Below are positions 1 to 7,710 of a stretch of 64,000 nt of DNA, piece after piece. Each line of letters begins with the position of its first letter. Position 1 is the first letter of the stretch. Location: contig CAWIKW010000025.1 in assembly GCA_963836785.1 (NCBI GenBank), positions 248,001-312,000 of the forward strand, read 5' to 3'. The notes below the pieces were generated by a model. The model was not told where the DNA came from. It worked only from the letters and a program-made list of their open reading frames with translations, and ran no database searches. This DNA is from DASQPR01 sp963836785 (GTDB lineage: Bacteria > Actinomycetota > Actinomycetes > Mycobacteriales > Micromonosporaceae). A program made the position numbers and the translations under genes.

Positions 1-611
1 TCCTCGCGGCCCTCTTCGACCGCCTTGAGCCACTCCGCCTTCTTCTGGGCGTTGAACCGGTAGCTCGACGGCATCGAACCGGCTTCGAGGATCGGGGCGC
101 CGTCGCGCTCGCGCTTCGCTTCGAGCTGCTTCACCCGGCGCGCTCCGAGCGGCTCGGCCATGATCTTCTCGTGCAGCTTGAGGATCGCGTCGATCAGCAT
201 CTCGGGCCGGGGCGGGCAACCCGGTAGATACATGTCGACCGGTACGACGTGATCCACGCCCTGCACGATCGCGTAGTTGTTGAACATGCCGCCGGACGAC
301 GCGCAGACGCCCATCGACAGCACCCACTTCGGGTCGGGCATCTGGTCGTAGATCTGGCGCAGCACCGGCGCCATCTTCTGGCTCACCCGGCCGGCCACGA
401 TCATCAGGTCGGCCTGCCGAGGCGACGCCCGGAAGACCTCCATGCCGAAGCGGGCCAGGTCATACCGGGCGGCGCCGCTGGCCATCATCTCGATCGCGCA
501 GCACGCCAGGCCAAACGTCGCCGGCCAGAAGCTCGACTTCCGGGACCAGTTGACGAGCTTTTCGACCGAGGTCAACAGAATGCCGCTGGGGAGTTTCTCT
601 TCGATACCCAT
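1..611 (-). CDS. nuoB: NADH-quinone oxidoreductase subunit B (partial, 3' end outside window)
   Basis: Complex I subunit of the peripheral arm that holds iron-sulfur cluster N2 and hands electrons to menaquinone. The first 203 codons are present; the rest lies beyond the left edge. Expected cluster ligands are visible: the adjacent pair Cys37-Cys38, then Cys103 and Cys132. The ATG follows the nuoA stop after 3 bp, so the two are co-transcribed leftwards at the head of a nuo operon. The Lys/Arg/Glu-rich tail makes the protein longer than the roughly 184-residue versions known in many actinobacteria. Identification is secure; only the C-terminus is unknown. Confidence 0.97.
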   Translation of the reverse strand, partial: MGIEEKLPSGILLTSVEKLVNWSRKSSFWPATFGLACCAIEMMASGAARYDLARFGMEVFRASPRQADLMIVAGRVSQKMAPVLRQIYDQMPDPKWVLSMGVCASSGGMFNNYAIVQGVDHVVPVDMYLPGCPPRPEMLIDAILKLHEKIMAEPLGARRVKQLEAKRERDGAPILEAGSMPSSYRFNAQKKAEWLKAVEEGRE

Positions 612-614
612 ATC

Positions 615-980
615 TCAGTCCCAGTCCAAGCCGCCCCGCCGCCAGACGTAGGCGTACACGACGCCGACGGTGGCGATGAAGACCAGCATTTCGAAGAAGC
701 CGAACGCACCGAGCATCCGATACGAGACGGCCCAGGGATAAAGGAAGATCGTTTCGATGTCGAACACGATGAACAACATCGCGACCAGGAAGAACTTGAC
801 CGGGATCCGGCCGCCGCCGACCGGCTGCGGGGTCGGCTCGATCCCGCACTCGTACGCGTCGAGTTTGGCGCGGTTGTAACGGTGCGGACCGGTGAACCGC
901 GCCGCGCTCACGGAGAACAGCGCGAAGAGCAGTGCCAGCGTGAAGAGCCCGATCAGCGGGACCCATGCGGATAGCGACAT
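615..980 (-). CDS. nuoA: NADH-quinone oxidoreductase subunit A
   Basis: Small membrane subunit of complex I, 121 residues, the usual length. Three hydrophobic segments lie at about residues 8-28, 63-83 and 90-110. The loop between the first two contains the family motif ending YECGIEP (Cys50), and KFFLVAMLFIVFDIE is typical of NuoA. It is the first gene of the nuo operon and is followed by nuoB after 3 bp. The 99 bp upstream, between nuoA and the flavoprotein gene, may carry an operon promoter, although all genes from menG onward point the same way and could be read through. Confidence 0.97.
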   Translation of the reverse strand: MSLSAWVPLIGLFTLALLFALFSVSAARFTGPHRYNRAKLDAYECGIEPTPQPVGGGRIPVKFFLVAMLFIVFDIETIFLYPWAVSYRMLGAFGFFEMLVFIATVGVVYAYVWRRGGLDWD

Positions 981-1079
981 GACTGCGAAGACTCCGTCCT
1001 TCCCTGCCCTACTGTGTTGCTGTATCCAGTGGCGTTGCCGTGCCTCATGGTCGGGGTATGCCGACCGACCTGCGCGTGA

Positions 1080-2363
1080 TCACACGGCCGGTGCCACCCG
1101 CGTCATCGCGTTGATGATCCGGTCCATCGCATCGCCATCCCGTGGATCGGTCAGGTTGGCGAGCAGTTTCAGTACGAACCGCATCAGTGTGGGATGCGGA
1201 AGTCCGTGTTTGGTGGCGACGCGCATGATGTGCGGATTTCCGATGAGCTTCACGAACCAGCCGCCGAGACGGTAGTACCCACCGAAGCGAGCCTTCAACT
1301 CGGTCGCGTAGTTCGCGAGCGCCCGCTCGCGCTCCGGGCCGGCCGGGCGGGCCAGCGCCTGCACGATCACCTCGGCCGCGATCTCGCCTGACTCCATCGC
1401 GTACGCGATGCCCTCGCCGTTGAACGGGTTGACCATGCCGCCCGAGTCACCGACCAGCAGCACGCCGCGGGTGTAATGCGGCACCCGGTTGAAACCCATC
1501 GGCAGCGCCGCGCCCATGATCGGGCCGTCCGCGTTCGCCTCGTCGTTCATGCCCCAGTCGTCGGGCGTCGTCGACAACCAGTCAGTCAGCATGTTCCGGT
1601 AGTTGGTCTTGCCGAACGCGGTGGACGAGTTGAGCACACCAAGACCGACGTTGACCCGTCCGTCGCCCATGCCGAAGATCCACCCGTAACCGGGCAGCAG
1701 GACGTCGCCGTCACCCTCGGTCGAGCGGAGCTCGAGCCACGACTCCAGATAATCGTCATCGTGCTTGGCCGCGGACTTGTAGTACCGGCGGACCGCGACG
1801 CCGATCGGGCGGTCATCGCGCTTCGCGATGCCGAGCGACAGCGCAAAGCGCCCGGACACCCCGTCGGCCGCGACGACCACCGGGGCTCGGTATTCCACCG
1901 GCTCCTTGCCGTCGCCGACCTGGGCGGACACCCCGACGACCCGACCCTCGTCGTCGAGCACCGGGCCCGTGACGGTTGTGCTGGTACGCAGCTTCGCGCC
2001 GGCCGCCATGGCGGCGTTCGCGAGGATCTCGTCGAAATCCAGCCGGGTGCGCGTAAGACCATAATTCGGGTAGCTCGCAAGATCCGGCCAGTCGAGCTCC
2101 ATCCGGATCCCGCCGCCGATCACCCGGAGACCCTTGTTCCGGACCCAGCCCGGCTTTTCCGTGTCGACACCCATCGTGACGAGCTGGCGGACGGCGCGCG
2201 GGGTCAATCCGTCCCCGCAGACCTTCTCCCGGGGGAACTCCGCCTTCTCCAGCAGTTCGACGGCCAGACCGTGGCGGGCGAGGTGAAACGCGGCGGCCGA
2301 ACCACCCGGTCCGGCGCCGACGACGATCACGTCAGCCTCTCGGATTTCGCTCACGTCCCTCAC
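1080..2363 (-). CDS. Geranylgeranyl reductase family FAD-dependent oxidoreductase (MenJ-like)
   Basis: Flavoprotein of 427 residues in the geranylgeranyl reductase family. The N-terminal dinucleotide fold is clear (VVGAGPGGSAAAFHLA, about residues 15-30). Further on are the family's FPREKVCGDGLTPRA segment and a second FAD contact, VGDSGGMVNPFNGEGIAYAM. Relatives reduce double bonds of isoprenoid chains. In mycobacteria the MenJ member reduces one double bond of the menaquinone side chain. Its place between menG and nuoA makes menaquinone the likely substrate here, which is an inference. A second in-frame GTG nine bases downstream of the chosen start (at 2354) is also possible. Confidence 0.88.
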   Translation of the reverse strand: MRDVSEIREADVIVVGAGPGGSAAAFHLARHGLAVELLEKAEFPREKVCGDGLTPRAVRQLVTMGVDTEKPGWVRNKGLRVIGGGIRMELDWPDLASYPNYGLTRTRLDFDEILANAAMAAGAKLRTSTTVTGPVLDDEGRVVGVSAQVGDGKEPVEYRAPVVVAADGVSGRFALSLGIAKRDDRPIGVAVRRYYKSAAKHDDDYLESWLELRSTEGDGDVLLPGYGWIFGMGDGRVNVGLGVLNSSTAFGKTNYRNMLTDWLSTTPDDWGMNDEANADGPIMGAALPMGFNRVPHYTRGVLLVGDSGGMVNPFNGEGIAYAMESGEIAAEVIVQALARPAGPERERALANYATELKARFGGYYRLGGWFVKLIGNPHIMRVATKHGLPHPTLMRFVLKLLANLTDPRDGDAMDRIINAMTRVAPAV

Positions 2364-2473
2364 CGCCTCTGCTTACAGCTTGTCACGCTCGACGCCGTTC
2401 GTGAAAGTCTTCACAAGGCCGTCGGCCAGCAGTCTAGAACTCTCCGGGACCCTATTGCACAGCGAGGTCACGG

Positions 2474-3187
2474 TCAGCGCGGAGCATCCGGCCGGCGTCC
2501 GCGGTGGAGGGCGACGATCCCGCCGGTCAAGTTCCGCCATGCGACGTTTGTCCAGCCCGCCGCCGCCATCCTCGTCGCCAGCCCGGCTTGATCTGGCCAC
2601 GCTCGGATCGATTCGGCCAGGTAGACGTACGCGTCGGGGTTCGACGCGATCTTGCGCGCCACCGAGGGCAGGGCGGCCATCAGATAGGCCAGGTACGCGT
2701 GCCGGAAGGCGCCGTTCGTCGGATGGGAGAACTCGCAGATCACGACGCGGCCGCCCGGCTTCGTGACGCGAGCCATCTCGGCCAGCGCCGCTGTGGTGTC
2801 GTGGATGTTGCGCAGGCCGAACGAGATTGTGATCGCGTCGAACGTCGCGTCCGCGAAGGGCAGCGACAGCGCGTCACCGGCGAGCAATGTCGCCTCCGGC
2901 CGGGTCTTCTTTCCGGCCCGCAGCATGCCCAGCGAGATGTCGAGGCCGATCACCCGGGCACCCGACCGAGACAACTCCAAGGTCGACACGCCGGTGCCGG
3001 CGGCCAGGTCGAGCACCACGTCGCCGGGGCCGAGAGCGAGCGCCGACCGGGTCGCCTGGCGCCACGTGCGGTCCAGGCCAAAGGAAAGAATCGTGTTCGT
3101 CCGGTCGTAACGGTCCGCCACGCCGTCAAACATCGCGGCGATCTCGTCCGGCCGTTTGTCCAGTCGGGCACGGGTCACATTGGTCAC
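2474..3187 (-). CDS. menG: Demethylmenaquinone methyltransferase
   Basis: SAM-dependent methyltransferase of the UbiE/MenG family, last step of menaquinone synthesis. The SAM-binding motif I reads VLDLAAGTGVSTLELS, followed by the family signature ITISFGLRNI and the NYLYA-like region with DAYVYLAESI. I start it at the GTG at 3187, because homologues begin a few residues before the motif RLDKRPDEIAAMFDGVADRYD. An alternative GTG at 3250 overlaps the upstream stop by 4 bp (GTGA) and would add 21 residues that do not look like the family. It is read with the downstream flavoprotein and nuo genes. Confidence 0.93.
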   Translation of the reverse strand: MTNVTRARLDKRPDEIAAMFDGVADRYDRTNTILSFGLDRTWRQATRSALALGPGDVVLDLAAGTGVSTLELSRSGARVIGLDISLGMLRAGKKTRPEATLLAGDALSLPFADATFDAITISFGLRNIHDTTAALAEMARVTKPGGRVVICEFSHPTNGAFRHAYLAYLMAALPSVARKIASNPDAYVYLAESIRAWPDQAGLATRMAAAGWTNVAWRNLTGGIVALHRGRRPDAPR

Positions 3188-3246
3188 TCTGCCAGCAGCG
3201 TCCACGGCGACCGCACGCGGGCCGTACCCGCGATTGTGCGAATGGA

Positions 3247-3594
3247 TCACACGCTGGAGGCGCCGCCGGACGAGCCGGCATCATAGGTCTTGCGGAGGTC
3301 GCCGAGGACGATCAGCAGCAACCCACCGGAGCCCGCGCCCGCGAACCCGAGGCCCAGGTAGAACGCGGTACGGACCAGGCCGAGCGGCTCGATGCCGACG
3401 ACGCCGGATAGACCGGCAAGGATCGATGCCACGCCGAGCATCGTGAGGAACGCGGCGATGACCGACGACACGGTGACCGCGAGACGGGGGTCGGCCCGAT
3501 GCACGCTCTGTTTACGAGGCGCGTCCACCGACGCCGACGGCTGCCCATACACGGTGCCGGAATTGGCCGTTCCGAGGCTGCTCACCGGCCACAT
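3247..3594 (-). CDS. Small membrane protein of unknown function
   Basis: I do not recognise this 115-residue protein. About 40 polar N-terminal residues precede two hydrophobic helices, roughly residues 43-66 and 76-100, the second rich in Gly and Leu. The tail is short and polar. Its TGA overlaps an in-frame GTG of the menG reading frame by 4 bp, so it is probably translated with menG. A two-helix protein at this place suggests a small accessory membrane protein, but no catalytic motif is visible. Confidence 0.6.
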   Translation of the reverse strand: MWPVSSLGTANSGTVYGQPSASVDAPRKQSVHRADPRLAVTVSSVIAAFLTMLGVASILAGLSGVVGIEPLGLVRTAFYLGLGFAGAGSGGLLLIVLGDLRKTYDAGSSGGASSV

Positions 3595-3666
3595 TCTGCT
3601 CGACGCAAAACCGGGCTGACCAGGCCTAATGTCACATAGTGAGCTGCGACACCCGGCCGCACGGGC

Positions 3667-4941
3667 CTATCCGGCGGCGTCGACGACGGCCAGACCTGTC
3701 CGGCCACCCACGCCGCCACCGGGAATCGCGATCGAGGAGAAGTGCGACACCACGCGGTCGTCGGTCGGATCGTCGGCCGGCGTGTGGTGGACGGCCATAT
3801 GGCGGTAGAGCGTGTCGCGCTGAGCCGGAGTGCGCCCGGCCGAGCGGATCATCCAGATCAGCTCGTGCAGATTCGAGCGGTGCCGTGCACCGGCGCTGGA
3901 GATCACGTTCTCCTCCAGCATGATCGAACCAAGATCGTCGACGCCCATGTGCAGCGCGATCTGACCGATGTCCTTGCCGGTGGTCAGCCACGAGGCCTGC
4001 AGGTGTTCGACGTTGTCGAAGAAGAGCCGCGCGACCGCGACGAGACGGAGGTATTCCAGGCTGGTCGCCTGCGTCCGGCCCTTGAGGTGGTTGTTCTCCG
4101 GCTGATAGGTCCACGGGATGAACGATCGGAAGCCGCCGACCTCGCCCGTCGCGCCGTTGGCCGTTTCGGCCACCCCGTCGTAGCCACGGGCGACGGCCAG
4201 ATCCTGGACGTCACGGATCATCCGTAGGTGCTCGATGCGCTCGGCGTTGGTTTCGCCCGTACCCATCATCATCGTGGCGGTGGACGACACGCCGTGGCGG
4301 TGGGCGGTCGCCATTACCTCGAGCCAGCGGTCACCGGATTCCTTCAGCGGCGCGATGGCCGTACGTGGCCGGGCCGGCAGCATCTCGGCGCCCGCGCCGG
4401 CGATCGAATCCAGGCCGGCCGCCTTGATCCTGGTGATCGCTTCTTCGATCGACACCCCGGACACGTTCGACATGTGGATGATCTCGCTCGGCCCGATCGA
4501 GTGGATCACCAGATCCGGGTACGCCGCCTTGACGGTCGAGAACAGCTGCTCGTAGTACTCGACGCCGAACTCGGGATGGTGACCGCCCTGCAGCATGACC
4601 TGGGTCGCACCGAGGTCGACAGCCTCGCCGCACCGTCGCAGGATCTCCTCCATCGAATGCGACCAGCCCTCGGCGTGCTTGGGCGCTCGGTAGAAGGCGC
4701 AGAACTTGCAGGCCGTGACGCAGACGTTCGTGTAGTTGATGTTGCGATCGATGATGTACGTGACGATGCCGTGCGGATAACGCCGGCGGCGTACGGCATC
4801 GGCCGCCTCGCCGAGCGCGTGGAACGGCGCGTCCGTGTAGAGCAGCAGCGCCTCGTCCGGCGAGATGCGCCCACCGTCCGCGGCCCGCCGCAGAATGCCG
4901 TCGATCTCGCCGCTGACCGGTGCCGTGCTGTCGTTCGTCAC
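3667..4941 (-). CDS. mqnC: Cyclic dehypoxanthine futalosine synthase, radical SAM
   Basis: Radical SAM enzyme of the futalosine menaquinone pathway; it cyclises dehypoxanthine futalosine. The CxxxCxxC cluster motif is CVTACKFC (Cys74, Cys78, Cys81). Other family segments are LGATQVMLQGGHHPE, HSIGPSEI, GLDSIAGAGAEML and SIMLEENVISSAG. At 424 residues it is slightly longer than usual because of a Gly/Val-rich tail. The GTG start has no Shine-Dalgarno; a TAGGCT hexamer ends 7 nt before it, which suggests a leaderless transcript. mqnA and mqnE elsewhere in the window supply other steps of the same pathway. Confidence 0.96.
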   Translation of the reverse strand: MTNDSTAPVSGEIDGILRRAADGGRISPDEALLLYTDAPFHALGEAADAVRRRRYPHGIVTYIIDRNINYTNVCVTACKFCAFYRAPKHAEGWSHSMEEILRRCGEAVDLGATQVMLQGGHHPEFGVEYYEQLFSTVKAAYPDLVIHSIGPSEIIHMSNVSGVSIEEAITRIKAAGLDSIAGAGAEMLPARPRTAIAPLKESGDRWLEVMATAHRHGVSSTATMMMGTGETNAERIEHLRMIRDVQDLAVARGYDGVAETANGATGEVGGFRSFIPWTYQPENNHLKGRTQATSLEYLRLVAVARLFFDNVEHLQASWLTTGKDIGQIALHMGVDDLGSIMLEENVISSAGARHRSNLHELIWMIRSAGRTPAQRDTLYRHMAVHHTPADDPTDDRVVSHFSSIAIPGGGVGGRTGLAVVDAAG

Positions 4942-4948
4942 GGGCCTG

Positions 4949-4954
4949 AGCCTA
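4949..4954 (-). promoter_or_regulatory. Putative -10 hexamer for a leaderless mqnC transcript
   Basis: On the minus strand TAGGCT (TAnnnT type) is followed by 7 nt and then the GTG start of mqnC. No purine-rich ribosome binding site precedes that start. This layout is typical of leaderless actinobacterial genes. No convincing -35 box is seen. Confidence 0.4.
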
Positions 4955-5030
4955 CCTGCGTGCCCGGCCCCGGCGCTCCAGGTGCCGTCGCCGGCGTGGG
5001 CCGCGACGCCCGCCGCCGAAACCCCTGTGG

Positions 5031-5082
5031 CCTCGGGATGTGGCCTCGGCGTGTGGTTTCGGGATGTGGTCTCGGGATGTGG
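5031..5082. repeat. Four tandem 13-bp units upstream of the aldo/keto reductase
   Basis: Four consecutive 13-bp copies of the form CCTCGGGATGTGG (5031-5043, 5044-5056, 5057-5069, 5070-5082) differ at only a few positions. The array ends about 60 bp before the aldo/keto reductase start and lies between divergent genes, so it could affect either promoter, or it may be a neutral slippage repeat. Confidence 0.8.
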
Positions 5083-5128
5083 CGAGGTCCACTCCCGATC
5101 TCACATCGAACCGCGACAACCAGCAACG

Positions 5129-5134
5129 TAAGGT
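5129..5134 (+). promoter_or_regulatory. Putative -10 hexamer for a leaderless aldo/keto reductase transcript
   Basis: TAAGGT (TAnnnT) is followed by 7 nt and the ATG at 5142. There is no Shine-Dalgarno before this ATG. The spacing fits a transcript that begins at the start codon. Confidence 0.4.
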
Positions 5135-5141
5135 CGTTGCC

Positions 5142-6095
5142 ATGGCTGACATGCGGTATCGCAGATTGGGTAATTCGGGGCTGGTCGTCTCCGTCGTCGG
5201 GCTCGGCTGCAACAACTTCGGGCGGAAGGTCGACGACGCCGGGACGAAGCTCGTGGTCGACGCCGCCCTCGACCACGGCATCAACCTCTTCGACACCGCC
5301 GACATCTACGGCGAACCGCAGGGCGGCTCCGAGTCGGCGCTCGGCAAGGCGCTGCGCGGCCGGCGCGACGACGTCGTGATCGCCACCAAGTTCGGCATGG
5401 ACATGCACGGCCTCAACGGCGTCGACCACGGCGCCCGGGGTGCGCGGCGTTACGTGACGCGTGCTGTCGAGGCGTCGCTACGCCGGCTCGATACCGACTA
5501 CATCGACCTCTACCAGCTGCACCGGCCGGACGCCGCGACCCCGATCGACGAGACGCTGGCCGCGCTCGACGATCTCGTACGGGCCGGCAAGGTGCGCTAC
5601 CTCGGCAACTCGAACTTCGCCGGCTGGCAGATCGCCGACGCGGCCTGGACCGCTACGACGTCACACCGCACACCGTTCGTCAGCGCCCAGAACGAATACA
5701 GCTGGCTGCAGCGTGACGTCGAAGACGACGTCGTGCCCGCGTGTGAGCACTTCGGCCTCGGACTGCTGCCGTTCTTCCCGCTCGCCAGCGGCCTGCTGAC
5801 CGGCAAGTACAAGCGGGGCGAGGCCGCTCCGGCCGACGGACGACTGGCCGGTGAGCGTTACGCGAGCCGGCTCGAGGGCGCCAACTGGACCGCCATCGAG
5901 GCTATCGACGCGTTCGCGAAGACACGCGGTATGACGATGCTGGACGTTGCCATCGGCGGCCTGGCCGCAATGCCGGCCGTCACATCGGTCATCGCCGGTG
6001 CCACGCGGCCGGAGCAGGTCTCGGCGAACGTCGCCGCCGGCGAGTGGGTTCCGACCGACGACGACCTCGCCGAGCTGCGCGACATCACGGCCTGA
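5142..6095 (+). CDS. Aldo/keto reductase
   Basis: NADPH-dependent TIM-barrel oxidoreductase of 317 residues, related to the potassium-channel beta-subunit/YghZ type of aldo/keto reductases. The catalytic tetrad is in place: Asp51 and Tyr56 in FDTADIYGE, Lys83 in ATKFG and His127 in DLYQLHRPD. The cofactor region near the C-terminus reads SVIAGATRPEQVSAN. I chose the ATG at 5142 because the sequence from there (MADMRYRRLGNSGL) matches the family's start; an upstream in-frame ATG at 5040 would run through the 13-bp repeats. The substrate cannot be told from sequence. It converges on the anti-sigma factor gene. Confidence 0.92.
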   Translation: MADMRYRRLGNSGLVVSVVGLGCNNFGRKVDDAGTKLVVDAALDHGINLFDTADIYGEPQGGSESALGKALRGRRDDVVIATKFGMDMHGLNGVDHGARGARRYVTRAVEASLRRLDTDYIDLYQLHRPDAATPIDETLAALDDLVRAGKVRYLGNSNFAGWQIADAAWTATTSHRTPFVSAQNEYSWLQRDVEDDVVPACEHFGLGLLPFFPLASGLLTGKYKRGEAAPADGRLAGERYASRLEGANWTAIEAIDAFAKTRGMTMLDVAIGGLAAMPAVTSVIAGATRPEQVSANVAAGEWVPTDDDLAELRDITA

Positions 6096-6152
6096 GCGGG
6101 CGAGCGGCCCGCACGGCCTGAGGGGCCCAGCTCGTCGGCGCCCGAAATGATG

Positions 6153-6200
6153 TTGGTCATGTGCACCTATTGGCGCGTGCGGATAGGTGCACATGACCAA
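6153..6200. terminator. Perfect 18-bp inverted repeat between convergent genes
   Basis: Arms 6153-6170 and 6183-6200 are exact reverse complements with a 12-nt loop. The arms are richer in A/T than their surroundings (they contain ATGTGCACCTAT). The element lies between the ends of two convergent genes, so a bidirectional terminator without a U-tract is the simplest reading. A regulatory or mobile palindrome is not excluded. Confidence 0.6.
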
Positions 6201-6249
6201 GGTCAACTCCGACGACACCGAACGACCGACGGCGACCGGCGAGGACCGG

Positions 6250-6996
6250 CTACAGGTTGACGCTGGTGACCACGGCCGGGAGCGTCGGCGTCGGAGCGCC
6301 ACCCGCCTTCTCGGCACTGATCGCGAACGCCGTCGCGCCATCGACGCCGGCGAACAATTGCGTGCCGGCGAGCACGTCGCGGTTCATCACGCCAACCGAC
6401 TTGGCCAGTTGCCCGTACATGAGCCAGAGCTGATAGACGCGGTCATTCGACAGCGGCGGCATGTCGGACAGAACGGCCACGCCCTCGTCTAGCTTCGCCG
6501 AGACGACGACTGTCACCTGACCGCCGGCGGTCAGGCGGTCGGTGTGCACCTGCGCGTCGGAGGCGGTCAGCACGGCGTTGATCTGGGCGTTCTGCGCCTC
6601 GGCGGCGGTGGCGGCGCGTTGCGCGTCGCGTACCCGCGAATTGGAGATCGCATAACCGGCCACCCCACCGCCGGCGGCGAGCACCACGGCCGCGGCCGCT
6701 GCGGCCAACCAGCCCCGCCAACCACGGGACCGTTTCGTCGCCTCGCGCGCCTCCCGGTCGCGCCCGGGCGGCAGTTGCCGCGTCTGCGCGACCGCGGCCA
6801 TGACCGATGCCTTGAGGTTCGGCGGCGCGACTTGCGACGTCGCGTCGGACAGCCGGCCGACCGTCGCGCGCAGCTCGGCCAACTCCTGCGCGCACGACTC
6901 GCAGCCGGCGACGTGGCGCGCGAACTCCGCGCGTTCGATGTCCGTGACGGCGTCGAGCGCGTACGCCCCGGCCAACGTATGGATATCCGCGCTCAT
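6250..6996 (-). CDS. rskA: Anti-sigma factor, RskA family
   Basis: Membrane anti-sigma factor of 248 residues that should hold the adjacent sigma factor inactive. The cytoplasmic zinc-binding anti-sigma domain carries HxxxCxxC (His28, Cys32, Cys35, in ARHVAGCESC). One transmembrane helix follows at about residues 95-117. The outer part is the RskA C-terminal domain, ending with the family-like TLPAVVTSVNL. The ATG overlaps the sigma gene's TGA by 4 bp (ATGA), so the pair is translationally coupled. In mycobacteria RskA controls SigK and is removed by regulated proteolysis; that mechanism is inferred here. Confidence 0.9.
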   Translation of the reverse strand: MSADIHTLAGAYALDAVTDIERAEFARHVAGCESCAQELAELRATVGRLSDATSQVAPPNLKASVMAAVAQTRQLPPGRDREAREATKRSRGWRGWLAAAAAAVVLAAGGGVAGYAISNSRVRDAQRAATAAEAQNAQINAVLTASDAQVHTDRLTAGGQVTVVVSAKLDEGVAVLSDMPPLSNDRVYQLWLMYGQLAKSVGVMNRDVLAGTQLFAGVDGATAFAISAEKAGGAPTPTLPAVVTSVNL

Positions 6997-7613
6997 CCGA
7001 CTGTCACCCCCAGACAGTCGCGCAGCCGGATCAATCCGTCGCGCATTCGCGTCTTGATCGCCGGGAGGCCCGTCTTGAGTAGGTCGGCGACTTCGCGATA
7101 GGTATAGCCGCCGTAGTAGGCGAGGGTGATCGCCTCTCGTTGCAGCTCGGTGAGGCCGGCCAGGCAACGGCGGACCTGTGTCTTCTCCAGCCGGGCAGTG
7201 GCCTCCTCGACCACGTCGTCGTAGGGCGTCTCGATCGTCGCGACGCGCTTGAGCCGATCGGCGCCGGCCTGCTCGGACCGGACCCGGTCGACCGCCCGCC
7301 GGTGCGCGATCGTGAAGATCCAGCTGGTCGCGGAGCCTTTCGAAGCATCGAAGCGACTCGACGTACGCCAGACCTCGACGAGCACCTCCTGTGCCACCTC
7401 TTCGGCCTGCGCCGGGTCGCGCAGGATGCGGCGGACCAGGCCGTAGACACGCGCCGCCACGACGTCGTACAGCTGCTCGAATGCCCGCTCATCGCCGCGC
7501 GCGACGCGTCCCAGCAACTCCTCGGCGTCCGGCGGCGAGTCCATCGACGGAACCGCTTCGAGCCGGGCCGGGTCGGGGTGTTCGCGTCGGGCATCACCTC
7601 GGGAACTCGTCAC
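6993..7613 (-). CDS. sigK: ECF RNA polymerase sigma factor, SigK type
   Basis: Extracytoplasmic-function sigma factor of 206 residues. Region 2 reads YGLVRRILRDPAQAEEVAQE and SATSWIFTIAHRRAVDRVR, close to mycobacterial SigK; region 4 with its helix-turn-helix is TELQREAITLAYYGGYTYRE followed by KTRMRDGLIRLRDCL. The GTG at 7613 gives about 23 unaligned N-terminal residues, so an internal ATG at 7544 is a fair alternative. The downstream anti-sigma gene overlaps it. Targets cannot be read from this window. Confidence 0.9.
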   Translation of the reverse strand: MTSSRGDARREHPDPARLEAVPSMDSPPDAEELLGRVARGDERAFEQLYDVVAARVYGLVRRILRDPAQAEEVAQEVLVEVWRTSSRFDASKGSATSWIFTIAHRRAVDRVRSEQAGADRLKRVATIETPYDDVVEEATARLEKTQVRRCLAGLTELQREAITLAYYGGYTYREVADLLKTGLPAIKTRMRDGLIRLRDCLGVTVG

Positions 7614-7710
7614 TGTGATCTAGCTCCGCTCTTCACCGCCGGGCGCCTTACTCCGTGTTCGGTGCGGTGCGACCTGGGGATGGGTCGCCGGCGGCGAGCG
7701 CCCGACCCGC

